From Enterobacter cloacae complex sp. ECNIH7 (GTDB lineage: Bacteria; Pseudomonadota; Gammaproteobacteria; Enterobacterales; Enterobacteriaceae), in NCBI RefSeq assembly GCF_002208095.1, contig NZ_CP017990.1, positions 3,534,001 to 3,598,000 of the forward strand: DNA of 64,000 nt, written 5' to 3'. The notes beneath the pieces were generated by a model, which saw only the letters and a list, made by a program, of their open reading frames with translations, did no database searches and had not been told where the DNA came from. How positions within the stretch are numbered: the stretch's first letter is position 1; each line of letters starts with the position of its first letter. Position numbers and translations under genes: made by a program. This document shows positions 1-8,537 of this stretch, piece after piece.

Positions 1-1380
1 ACATGGCCAAAGTGCGGTCAGCAGGGCATTATTCTGACTCAGCCCGACCTGCTCATACCATGGCACGCCGTGCTCAGCACGGTACTGCAGACGGGCCAGC
101 GTTTTCTGGAGTTCAGACAGCGTGTGCAGGCGCTGCTCCAGCGGCTGGTTCTGTCGGGCGGCAAGTGCTGCCTGGGCATTCGCGCCGTCAATCTGGCTGC
201 GGTTGGTGACATAGGCAATGCTCATCCACGCAGCCCAGCCCACCATCGCCAGGGCGACAACAGAGGTCATCGCTTTACGCCACGGGATGCCTGGCTTGCG
301 CGGACGCAGAGCCGCCGGGAGCGCCCGGATCGAGTCCGGCAGTACATCCCAGCGCTTATCCATGCCCCAGTGGTGCGGCACGGCACGTTCGGCACCGGCA
401 GAGGGCTGACTGAACACCACACCGGCCAGCGGCAGCGGGCGGTAGGGATTGAGCATCACCGACAGTGGTGCGGTCACGCTTTGTGGCTCACGAATAAGCT
501 GGTCGGCAAGCGTCAGCAGGAAGTTATGTTTCACCTCGCCGCAGGTCTGCTGCAGACCCTGCGAGATCAAATCCAGCGTCAGGGCAGAGAGTTGTTCTGC
601 CAGCCCTTCGGTGCGACACCCGACAGGTAACAGGCAGCCGGTCGCCTGCGTAATGCGTCCCTCCGGCTGACCGGCGCGCGGGTGCAGGGACCAGACATAC
701 AGCGGGAGTTTCCAGCCAAGCGTTTCCATACGCACACTGATGGCGTGAGACAGGGCATCCATGGTGCTTTCAGACGGCACCAGCAATGGCGGCTCCAGCC
801 CTGGTGCTGAGAGCTGGTCAAAGGCCGAAGTGACCCACACCAGGCCATCCACCGGACGGCGACGCAGCTTACGCAGCGCGGTCAGCCAGGCACTGTCTGC
901 CAGGGTATTGAGGTCACCGCCCCACAGTAACAACGTGCCGCGGTCTTCCTGCCAGAGCTGAGTCGTGAGCCCTGGGGTCAGTTTTTCCACCTCTTCGGCG
1001 GTACCGGTTATCAGCAGAATGCGTGTTTTACGCCCCCAGCGACGACCGTAGAGGTTACGCATGGCTTCACGGAGGGTATTGACGGTGACATTACGCGGCT
1101 CGGTCTGTTCAACGCGGCCTTCATCGGCTGGCAGAACATTCTTTCGCTTAGACTGGAAACGATGCCAGCCCTGTTTAATGGCGAGCGTAATGGTTTTGCC
1201 GTGGCGGAACAGCATCAATAAAATCAGGGCTCCGGCAATGACCAGCCCTTTAAGTAACGGGGTATGCAGCCCCATCTGATCACCATAGTGCCAGATGCCC
1301 CAGGCAATCCCGCCCGCTAAAAGCGCGGAGAACCCCAGTTTTCCCCATCCTCCGCGCCATGCTGAATCATCCGTGGTCAT
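1..1380 (-). CDS. tssM: TssM (IcmF/VasK) type VI secretion inner-membrane protein, N-terminal part; cut by window edge
   Basis: The reading frame starts at 1380 and stays open to the left edge, giving about 460 residues of a protein that is usually about 1,100 or more. TssM forms the T6SS membrane complex with TssJ and TssL. Two membrane segments lie in about residues 14-60 and a third lies near residues 385-410, which is the usual TssM topology. The cytoplasmic region between them has the expected layout, but the place where many TssM proteins carry a P-loop reads LLITGTAEEVEKL, so there is no GxxxxGK. The segment after the third helix contains a TssM-like PWYEQVGL stretch. The start is supported by AGGGA nine bases upstream and by a 14-base overlap with the preceding gene. 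The C-terminal periplasmic domain is outside the window. Confidence 0.8.
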   Translation of the reverse strand, partial: MTTDDSAWRGGWGKLGFSALLAGGIAWGIWHYGDQMGLHTPLLKGLVIAGALILLMLFRHGKTITLAIKQGWHRFQSKRKNVLPADEGRVEQTEPRNVTVNTLREAMRNLYGRRWGRKTRILLITGTAEEVEKLTPGLTTQLWQEDRGTLLLWGGDLNTLADSAWLTALRKLRRRPVDGLVWVTSAFDQLSAPGLEPPLLVPSESTMDALSHAISVRMETLGWKLPLYVWSLHPRAGQPEGRITQATGCLLPVGCRTEGLAEQLSALTLDLISQGLQQTCGEVKHNFLLTLADQLIREPQSVTAPLSVMLNPYRPLPLAGVVFSQPSAGAERAVPHHWGMDKRWDVLPDSIRALPAALRPRKPGIPWRKAMTSVVALAMVGWAAWMSIAYVTNRSQIDGANAQAALAARQNQPLEQRLHTLSELQKTLARLQYRAEHGVPWYEQVGLSQNNALLTALWPC

Positions 1381-2521
1381 CGTTTCGGTTCCCTGTTTGC
1401 ACTGTATTAATAAATTTCTGCTCACCATCTGTAGAAAGCATCAGACAGTCTGCTTTTTGTATGTTCACGATATCGCTGGCGACTGCGGCCATTATCCATG
1501 GAGAAAAGGGGCCGCTGAGCCCGGCATATTTTTCCAGCCAGTGGAGTTGTTCAGGTTTCCAGTAACCGTCATAATCTTGTGCCGCTGCAAGTAAATCAGA
1601 AAATGCATCACCCCACTCCACGCTGTCGCCGACAATACTGGCGGTGGCACAAGCCTGAGTCTGGGTCGAGAAAAATGTATCCAGTGACTTTTCTGAAATC
1701 GCCATGTCAAGTGCCATTGGACGCAAAATACGGGCGTGAAAGGAGAGATTATATTTTGTGGCGACATCATCGGAGGTCAGCAACAGGGCTGCCAGCACAT
1801 CACTGTACGTATCCCGCCCCTGTGTCTGGTGAATCAGGATCAAATCCACATCCAGCGTCGGTGATTTAATTCGCGCATCCAGTGAGAGGAAGGTCTTTGA
1901 CGTAAGTATCGTCAACTGTGGAACAGGGCGATCCAGAATGGCTGTCTGCCAGGCCTGAGCAAATGCATCCTGCAATACCAGTATGTCATCGTGAGAATCT
2001 GTCAGTAGCGTGACAGCTGGTACTAAATCTAAAGGCAAATTTGCCAGTACATGACTTAACCCGGCCAACAGAACTGAAAAATGTGTCTCATGATCTTGCA
2101 GACAAATTCGTTGGGTCAGAGATGTGCTCTGCTCAAGCGTAGACGGGGCTGCAATAAAATTTTGAGGTGTCAGATTTGCAGGCAGCATTACACCACTATG
2201 TAATACTGCGATATTGCGTCCAGACCACTCCATCCACTGTTGTTGCGCATACTCTGCCTCATTGGTTTCAAATTCGTGTCTGTCAAATGCATTGTTATAG
2301 AGCCAGCCACGCAGACACAGAAAGAAAAACCAGACAACTGCAGGGCACGCAGTGACAACCCAAAGATTAAATGTTTGAAATGGGCCTGCCAGTTTATTGG
2401 CATGCAGGACAAACAGCAGTACACAACCGACAAGCGCGAAAATCCCCAACATCATCCACAGGAGGAATGAAGGTTCTTCAGGCCTAGTCGATATTGTTGA
2501 TTTCTGACGCTCCCAGCTCAT
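1367..2521 (-). CDS. T6SS-cluster inner-membrane protein of unknown function
   Basis: This is a 384-residue protein I cannot assign to a named Tss component. It has two hydrophobic helices near residues 19-42 and 52-76, followed by about 300 soluble residues without a catalytic motif I recognise. The start follows the PAAR stop by three bases, with AGGA seven bases upstream, and the gene overlaps the tssM start by 14 bases. It is therefore probably co-translated with PAAR and TssM. As I recall, proteins like it occur beside icmF in Klebsiella and Enterobacter T6SS loci. A role as an accessory of the membrane complex is inference from position and topology only. Confidence 0.6.
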   Translation of the reverse strand: MSWERQKSTISTRPEEPSFLLWMMLGIFALVGCVLLFVLHANKLAGPFQTFNLWVVTACPAVVWFFFLCLRGWLYNNAFDRHEFETNEAEYAQQQWMEWSGRNIAVLHSGVMLPANLTPQNFIAAPSTLEQSTSLTQRICLQDHETHFSVLLAGLSHVLANLPLDLVPAVTLLTDSHDDILVLQDAFAQAWQTAILDRPVPQLTILTSKTFLSLDARIKSPTLDVDLILIHQTQGRDTYSDVLAALLLTSDDVATKYNLSFHARILRPMALDMAISEKSLDTFFSTQTQACATASIVGDSVEWGDAFSDLLAAAQDYDGYWKPEQLHWLEKYAGLSGPFSPWIMAAVASDIVNIQKADCLMLSTDGEQKFINTVQTGNRNDDHG

Positions 2522-2524
2522 TAC

Positions 2525-2791
2525 TTATCCTATTACACAATCCGGTGCACTGGAGATCACCTGACAACCACACTCACAGTGGCAACCATCCACAACCACG
2601 GCTTTGCCGTCAGAGGTCCATTCAGGCGATCCTTCAATAATGGCATTAATGCCATGCCCCTCTTTTGGGCAGCTGACTTTATCGCCTACGAGGGCAACCT
2701 TCTTGCCATTTACTACCATTGTTGATGAGGCAGAAATAACCTGTCCGCCATGCGTGGTTTTATCACCAATCAATACAAAACCTTTAGACAT
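2525..2791 (-). CDS. PAAR-domain T6SS spike-tip protein
   Basis: This is a compact 88-residue protein made almost entirely of a PAAR repeat domain. GDKTTHGG is near the N-terminus, a central VSCPKEGHG follows, and a Cys/His cluster (CHCECGC) near the C-terminus is the usual zinc-binding tip. PAAR proteins cap the VgrG trimer and sharpen the spike. The start at 2791 is preferred over an in-frame ATG at 2803 because GGAG lies eight bases before it and nothing like a ribosome site precedes the longer form. There is no fused toxin domain, so it is a structural tip rather than an evolved PAAR effector. Confidence 0.88.
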   Translation of the reverse strand: MSKGFVLIGDKTTHGGQVISASSTMVVNGKKVALVGDKVSCPKEGHGINAIIEGSPEWTSDGKAVVVDGCHCECGCQVISSAPDCVIG

Positions 2792-2844
2792 CCGAAACTC
2801 CATTTTTTGATTTCCGCATATTTATTTTTTATGCAGGTAAAACA

Positions 2845-3411
2845 TTATTTCTCGGCTTTAATTTCTTTTAACTTATCACACGCATTCGAATCACCTTCCG
2901 AGCAGCTTTTTTGGAATAGCGTGATAGCCTTATTTTTATTTTTGGTTACTCCTTTACCATCAAAATACATCGTGCCCAAATGATTCATGGCTGAAGGATC
3001 GCCTTGTTTAACTGCAAGCTCAAGAAAAATTTTGGCTTTATCATAATCTACAGCGACGCCCTTACCACTAAGGTATGCGTAACCTAAATACATCTGAGCT
3101 TTAGCACTGTTGTTCTTCGCAGCCTTCTCATACCAATAATTGGCCTTTTCGTAACTCTGAGAAGTTTCTTCGCCAGAATAATACATATCACCTAAATCGA
3201 CCTGAGCATCCGTGTTTCCGAGTTCAGCAGCGATCTGATAGAGTTCAAATGCTTTTTTCATATCCTTCGGAACACCCATGCCCAGACGATACATATTGGC
3301 CATTGAGTTTGCATCGTCTGCTTTAGTCGATGATGTTGGGTCTAAATTGACAGTTTCAGAAAAACATGGGAGGGAGATAAAAAACAACAACAAGTAGGAA
3401 GCTAGTTTCAT
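2845..3411 (-). CDS. Secreted/periplasmic Sel1-repeat protein, probable T6SS immunity or accessory protein
   Basis: This is a 188-residue protein with an N-terminal signal peptide (hydrophobic about residues 4-17, cleavage probably after CFS) and three to four Sel1-like repeats. The repeats show the recurring A-x-x-x-L-G-x-x-Y pattern, for example MANMYRLGMGV, VDLGDMYYSGE, MYLGYAYLSGKG and NHLGTMYFDGKG. Sel1 repeats are protein-binding solenoids, and such proteins beside T6SS lipases have been proposed as immunity proteins. The start has GAAGG eight bases upstream. The gene is AT-rich like its two upstream neighbours, which fits a horizontally acquired cargo cassette. Whether it neutralises the lipase or something else cannot be seen from sequence. 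Confidence 0.75.
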   Translation of the reverse strand: MKLASYLLLFFISLPCFSETVNLDPTSSTKADDANSMANMYRLGMGVPKDMKKAFELYQIAAELGNTDAQVDLGDMYYSGEETSQSYEKANYWYEKAAKNNSAKAQMYLGYAYLSGKGVAVDYDKAKIFLELAVKQGDPSAMNHLGTMYFDGKGVTKNKNKAITLFQKSCSEGDSNACDKLKEIKAEK

Positions 3412-3477
3412 ACAAAAACCTTCAATTTTTTAATTCAAAGAATCAATAACTCATATTGAAATTCATCAGTTATTAAA

Positions 3478-4125
3478 TTACCACTTCCCATAGGGATATT
3501 CTTTGCCTTTTATAAACTCTTTAGTTGCATTGCTATATCCATAGGAAAAATCACTTTCCGTAACGCCTTTGCACATACTCAGCTCATTACCGGAAACAGT
3601 TGTGATTTCTGTACCTGTTTGTTCAAGATTAGGTCTACCATTGTTTTTTAACCAAACCCTGACTTTTCCTTCAGGTGCCAGACCAATCACCATATATTGA
3701 AAATAATAAGTTTCCTGAGGACTGTAGTTACTGGGTTCCGTAGTAAGCATTTTATTCTTAGTTTCAGATGAGAACACTAATGTGGTTTCATAAACCATTT
3801 TGTCAATAATTGAATCCCAGCAAAATTGTATAACTTGCGGGGGGGAGGATGCTTTATTAAAAGGCGAAGTTCCCTTTCCGGCATGCTGGCTCCATGTCCC
3901 CACACTTTGCCCTTGTGGCTGGTCTATTGTTCTAAAAACCTTTCCATACCCGTTGACATCAATAAGCTTTACAAGTGTCACCTGAGCAGGTAGTGCTTTA
4001 GGTGTCGAAAAGGTAAAGTACCACTCATCAAAAGGGGCTTTAATCTTCCCTTGCTGGTCATTAGCCGAACTGATATTGCAGCTCACCAAAAAAGAAAATG
4101 ATAAGAGTATCGTAATTTATCTCAT
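3478..4125 (-). pseudogene. DUF2931-family lipoprotein, presumed immunity protein to the Tle1 lipase; premature stop at codon 3
   Basis: The natural start is the ATG at 4125, which forms an ATGA overlap with the lipase stop and has AGGAG seven bases upstream. From there the codons read ATG AGA TAA, so translation would end after two residues. Past the TAA the same frame encodes a hydrophobic signal ending in the lipobox LVSC, followed by about 200 residues that finish in YPYGKW, typical of DUF2931 as I recall. An AAA-to-TAA change would account for it. The only in-frame alternative start I see is TTG at 4089, which discards nearly all of the signal peptide. Members of this family beside Tle1 lipases act as periplasmic immunity lipoproteins. 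A sequencing error, or weak initiation at the ATT codon just after the stop, cannot be excluded. Confidence 0.75.
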
Positions 4126-5690
4126 GCTTTTTCTCCTTTCATATTCCATACAGCACGGGTCCAACCGAAGTTTGGTCGATTAATAAAGCCAAACACTTCT
4201 GTCGCTTTTACTGCTCCATATATTTTTTCAACATGCTTGCCATCAAGCCATACCGTTTTAAACTCAACGGGATTCCAGTTTGCTGAGCAGTGTATGTATT
4301 TTCCAATAACTTGAATTTCCGATGAAGTATAAGATGCTGGAACACTGCCACTTCTGACAGCTTTTCCTTGATCTATTGCCTTTTGACTCAATTCTTCGAG
4401 CTCTGGAGGCAAACGGAGTTTTTCATTTGTCGGTTCAATTTCTTTCATGTCAACCCCCGCCTCAAGAGCAGAATCAAGCATTACCCTTAAGCTGACCTTA
4501 CTCCAGTCATTGGGAACGACTCGTTTAAGCGTTACAGCCGCGCCGACACGCTTTTCTGTGATCTCCTGGCGCCGCTTCTCATGGTTAACCAGATAGTCAT
4601 ACCAAGTTTCAGTTTTTACTTCTCCACTCGCCATTACTGGGCTTAGGTTAGGAAATGTCCTCAAATCAGGTGTTTCAGCTGCAGTTTGTCGATAAACGTC
4701 CGTAATTTCTGAAGGAACACTGTCCCTGACTGTTTCATTTTTCGGCTTAGTTAAAAAATAATATTCCTGCTCTTTGGGATTATAACCACCACCAATATCG
4801 GAATGCACTCCTGGGAGGGTCAACTCTGGCCAGGATTCTTTTATACTATTCAGGCTAAAGTTATATCGACACTCGTGCATTGCTGCAATCTGGAAAACCT
4901 TCTGTGCAATATCGGGGGGTAAATCCAGATCCACTCCCGGGTTTATGGCATCATGCGGGTCAAGCCCAACGGCACAAACGGTGTCAAACAAACCAATAAA
5001 CCTCACTTCACCAGCAGGCTTACCATGCTGATTTCGGCCATCAAGCCCCTTAGTGATTGCCTGCTGTATCGCTTTATCATTATTTCTGATGCGATTTGCA
5101 AAATGACGGGCTGCTGCTGCCCCCCGACTGAAACCGAATATATCGAACTGGATTTTCTCTATTGCGTTTGTTATGCCATTTCCTTCACCCAGCAGCGTTC
5201 GAATTTCATTTGTAATTTGAGAAACACCTTCATCGGTTTTATCAACTACACCTTCTGATAAAGTCCCTGTCCCCATCGCAACCAGGCTGTCTTCTTTCCC
5301 TTTTTGAGTGCCAATACCCTGAACATAAACTGCCCGCTGAAATTGATATTTATCTTCAACGATTTCATCATCAATGGAATAAAGAGTGTTCAGCCAATGA
5401 ATGTTTGAATAGTACCCCATATAGCTGTTGGAACCATCAGTACTCATTCCCAGTTTTTTGGTACAAAGTTCAAGATCTTCTTTTTTGAGGCCAACATCAA
5501 GGTGAGTGCAACTTTTTAACAAACGTTCATCTGTATTGAAAACATTGTTCCCTGTACCATCAAAGAACATCCCGATCGTGATGGTAATGCCTGGAACAGG
5601 CTTTCGTTTACAAACAATTGTTTTTTCCGAAATGTTTACATTAGTAAAGTGTTCACAGTCGCTGGCTTCCCATGCATGGTAATTAGTCAT
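4122..5690 (-). CDS. Tle1-family T6SS phospholipase effector (DUF2235)
   Basis: This 522-residue protein has the alpha/beta-hydrolase layout of Tle1 lipases. MFFDGTGNN lies near residue 41. The nucleophile elbow is GFSRG with Ser188, a probable acid is Asp236 in LFDTV, and the probable catalytic His296 is in PGVHSDIGGGY. All three triad positions look intact. The family hydrolyses membrane phospholipids in the periplasm of target cells. The start forms an ATGA overlap with the vgrG stop, so it is translated with the VgrG that probably carries it. There is no signal peptide, as expected for T6SS cargo. Coding sequence is noticeably AT-richer than the tss genes. The cognate immunity gene immediately downstream appears interrupted. 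Confidence 0.87.
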   Translation of the reverse strand: MTNYHAWEASDCEHFTNVNISEKTIVCKRKPVPGITITIGMFFDGTGNNVFNTDERLLKSCTHLDVGLKKEDLELCTKKLGMSTDGSNSYMGYYSNIHWLNTLYSIDDEIVEDKYQFQRAVYVQGIGTQKGKEDSLVAMGTGTLSEGVVDKTDEGVSQITNEIRTLLGEGNGITNAIEKIQFDIFGFSRGAAAARHFANRIRNNDKAIQQAITKGLDGRNQHGKPAGEVRFIGLFDTVCAVGLDPHDAINPGVDLDLPPDIAQKVFQIAAMHECRYNFSLNSIKESWPELTLPGVHSDIGGGYNPKEQEYYFLTKPKNETVRDSVPSEITDVYRQTAAETPDLRTFPNLSPVMASGEVKTETWYDYLVNHEKRRQEITEKRVGAAVTLKRVVPNDWSKVSLRVMLDSALEAGVDMKEIEPTNEKLRLPPELEELSQKAIDQGKAVRSGSVPASYTSSEIQVIGKYIHCSANWNPVEFKTVWLDGKHVEKIYGAVKATEVFGFINRPNFGWTRAVWNMKGEKA

Positions 5691-8233
5691 GATTTTTTGC
5701 TCCCTGCAGTTGAGTTACCGGTTCCTAGTATTTCAATATTTAACTTACCCGGCATTGAAGTGTAGATAGGCATTGTTTTGCCATTTTCATCCGAGATACC
5801 TGAAAATACCTTGCCCTCGGCTGTAGTAACCTTGTATTCGGTCTTAGGAATAATGCTCCCACTCTCATCATTGAGAGCATAAACACCGCCATAACCTTTA
5901 GGGAATTCATGTGGAGGTGAACTTACAGTTGCTGGTCCCATTTTCTGCACATTGGCACATTTCAACAGGATATTGCCTCCACAGCCTAGAATAATATTCT
6001 TACCCTGCAACTGGATGAACGACCCATCCAGATTTTTCAGCACGACATCTTTCGCAGCCGTGATTTCTACCCCTCCATCGGTGCTGGTTACGTTCACATC
6101 CTTTTTGGCTATCGCATCAAGCGCATCATCCTGAGCCTGAATTTCTACCTTTCCCTTAGCCGCAAAGAGTTTCATCCCAGCCTTACGGGCCAGCATACTC
6201 ACGGCTTCGCCCGCTGCCACGGTAAAACGCTTAAGTGCACTGATGTCAGTGTTTTGTTGTGACATAATCCCGACACTGGCGCTTCCCGAGGCGATACGCA
6301 CTGCCTGTGGACTGGTGATGCTCACCCCTTCAGGTGCATTTAACACCATCCCTGGCTGCGCAAGATCTTTGAGGGCATCAGTCAACTTCACCTGGCTCTG
6401 AATATCAGCGGGTAGCGCCTGTGCGGTTTCAGCGGCATCTGACATGCTTCGGGCAATACTCAGGGCATTCTCAAGCTGGGCAATCGCCTCCTGCATGGAT
6501 AGCATCTTGTCCCCGGCAAACGGTTGTTTATCTGCAGTGATAAACACCCCGGCTCCGCCCCGAATGGAAACATACCGATCGGTACGCAACTCCGCACCTT
6601 CACCGCGTAGTTCGCGGGAAGCATCCACGTTGTGACCTAAATTGAGTTGGGTTTTGCCGCCATACTCCGTGCTGATCTTGACGTGCTCTTCGCCGCGCTT
6701 GTCCTCCATCCGCAGCTTGTTCAGGCCCGCGGTCCTGACTACGTTACGCGTGCTGTTGGCCTCAGTGACGTGGTCAACGTGGCGGGAGTCGTGGAGTGCA
6801 TGAGCAATATACGGACGATCCGGATCGCCTTCATGGAAGGCAATGGCGACTTCAGTACCCTGTATCAGCGGAAAGTGAAAACCGTATTTGTCACCCCCAT
6901 AAGGTTTGGCAAAACGCACTGGCATGCTTTCCATGCCCTGTTTTTTGTCATCACGGTCGGCATCAAACTTCACCCGGTACATGCCGGATGCATCCTGCCA
7001 GGCGTAAATGTCGTTATCTTTGGCACTGGTCACACGCGCCATCAGCGTACCGCTGACCACCGGGCGCTTTTTGGCGGAAGGACGCCAGCAGCGGTTCTCG
7101 TAGTACGGCATCCCCTCCCACATTACGATCAAGGCATCTTTGCGACTCGCTATATAGCCCGTGCGGGTAACGATAATGCCGTTGTCCGTTTCTGATGGCA
7201 GTGTCGGCGGCACTACACGTTCACTGATGGTCAGCACCTGGGCCGGAGAAAGCAGGGCATCATTACTGCAGCCGCTGATAGTCGTCTGTCCTGACAGAAA
7301 ACGCTCGTGTTCAAGACGAGCCCAGAAGTTGCCAGTTTCTGCTGAAGGTGTGATTTTATCGCCACGTTCAAGATGACGCGGCAGATAGTGATAAACCTCA
7401 CCGTAGGTAACACCGTCACCCTCTCCACGGGTCATATCCGCCGGTACAGAGGCCAGGACATTCTGGGCTTCACGGTGATTGTAATCACTGGCGGTAACAT
7501 TACGCTCAACCACGTTCTGTCGGACGTTAACCCCCCAGACCGAGTCAGCAGCATTATCACTCATCCCTGACGGGCTGCTGAGCGGCAGAGACTTACCGAA
7601 CGTCCATGCGCTCTGCTTGTCTGCGAAATGCACCACTTCAGTCTGGGTGTCAGGTTGCAGGGTGAAGAAGTAGAAAATCCCCACTTCGGCCAGCAAACGC
7701 TCAATGAACGCGAGGTCACTTTCCTTGTACTGGTTGATCTGCTCGCGTTTTGGATAGTCGGCTTTGAGAGTGAACTCATACTCCCAGCCTTTCAGGCCAT
7801 GCTCCTGCAATACTTCAGTGACGACTTCCGGTACCGACTTATTGACGAAAAAACGGTGGGTACGGAATTGCTTGCGCAGCAAAGACAGGAACGGCTCAAT
7901 AATAATCTGGTACATCGCCTGGTCACGTGAGCCACTGATACGCTTAAAATGCGTCACCACACCATGCACCACTTTCTGCCCGGTCAACCCCATCAGAGGC
8001 CCGGTTCCCATTGTCAGCGTGGCAGGTTTGGTCAACAGTTGCGCCGAACTGATATTCTGATCGCTGCTGGTAAAGATAACTTCGTAGTAGTAGAGCTCAC
8101 TCATGAACTCCTTACCGTTAAACTCTTCCACGTCCAGTGAAGCTGTGCAGGACGGAATATCCAGGCGGTAGCGGTTCAGCCCGCCTTCAGTTAGCGCAGA
8201 CAGGGTATTCTTCAGCGTATCTGTCAGACTCAT
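5687..8233 (-). CDS. vgrG: VgrG (TssI) spike protein with DUF2345 region and C-terminal transthyretin-like adaptor tail
   Basis: This is an 848-residue VgrG. The N-terminal gp27-like part spans about residues 1-380. A gp5-like OB domain follows, with the typical PVRFAKPYGGDKYGFHFPL stretch and EGDPDRPYI. A DUF2345 beta-helix region lies around 600-760. The last about 65 residues contain the transthyretin-like motif LNDESGSIIPKTEY ... GISDENGKT. In enteroaggregative E. coli a similar VgrG tail recruits Tle1, which matches the lipase gene directly downstream. The start at 8233 is chosen because GGAG lies eight bases upstream; an in-frame codon at 8287 would add 18 residues without support. Confidence 0.92.
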   Translation of the reverse strand: MSLTDTLKNTLSALTEGGLNRYRLDIPSCTASLDVEEFNGKEFMSELYYYEVIFTSSDQNISSAQLLTKPATLTMGTGPLMGLTGQKVVHGVVTHFKRISGSRDQAMYQIIIEPFLSLLRKQFRTHRFFVNKSVPEVVTEVLQEHGLKGWEYEFTLKADYPKREQINQYKESDLAFIERLLAEVGIFYFFTLQPDTQTEVVHFADKQSAWTFGKSLPLSSPSGMSDNAADSVWGVNVRQNVVERNVTASDYNHREAQNVLASVPADMTRGEGDGVTYGEVYHYLPRHLERGDKITPSAETGNFWARLEHERFLSGQTTISGCSNDALLSPAQVLTISERVVPPTLPSETDNGIIVTRTGYIASRKDALIVMWEGMPYYENRCWRPSAKKRPVVSGTLMARVTSAKDNDIYAWQDASGMYRVKFDADRDDKKQGMESMPVRFAKPYGGDKYGFHFPLIQGTEVAIAFHEGDPDRPYIAHALHDSRHVDHVTEANSTRNVVRTAGLNKLRMEDKRGEEHVKISTEYGGKTQLNLGHNVDASRELRGEGAELRTDRYVSIRGGAGVFITADKQPFAGDKMLSMQEAIAQLENALSIARSMSDAAETAQALPADIQSQVKLTDALKDLAQPGMVLNAPEGVSITSPQAVRIASGSASVGIMSQQNTDISALKRFTVAAGEAVSMLARKAGMKLFAAKGKVEIQAQDDALDAIAKKDVNVTSTDGGVEITAAKDVVLKNLDGSFIQLQGKNIILGCGGNILLKCANVQKMGPATVSSPPHEFPKGYGGVYALNDESGSIIPKTEYKVTTAEGKVFSGISDENGKTMPIYTSMPGKLNIEILGTGNSTAGSKKS

Positions 8234-8310
8234 GATATTGACTCCATGGGATAACCTGCAGTCCATGACTTTCTTGCCGACGGGCAAGTAACAGGTTTAA
8301 TCAGGGGTAC

Positions 8311-8520
8311 TCAGCGAGTACGAAAAAGAGTGATTGCAGCTCCTGCCCCAAGGGCGCAGGCAAGGGTTTTAACCAGCAATACGGTCATTTCAAAATTGTT
8401 CATGCCGTATTCACCGTCACCGCTGATGGAAATAAAGCGCTTAACAAATGTGTAAAAATACGTATCCGGAAGAAACAGAATTCCCACAATCATTAAAGTT
8501 AAAAAGATAAAAACCTTCAT
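8311..8520 (-). CDS. Small two-helix membrane protein in T6SS cargo module
   Basis: This is a 69-residue protein with a hydrophobic N-terminal segment (about residues 3-20) and a second one (about 46-66) ending in FRTR. I do not recognise its family. It follows the lipoprotein gene by 17 bases and precedes vgrG, so it belongs to the same transcript as the HExxH protein and the lipoprotein. Small membrane proteins in such positions are sometimes second immunity factors, but nothing in the sequence proves this. Confidence 0.5.
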   Translation of the reverse strand: MKVFIFLTLMIVGILFLPDTYFYTFVKRFISISGDGEYGMNNFEMTVLLVKTLACALGAGAAITLFRTR

Positions 8521-8537
8521 GACGTTATTCCGGGATA

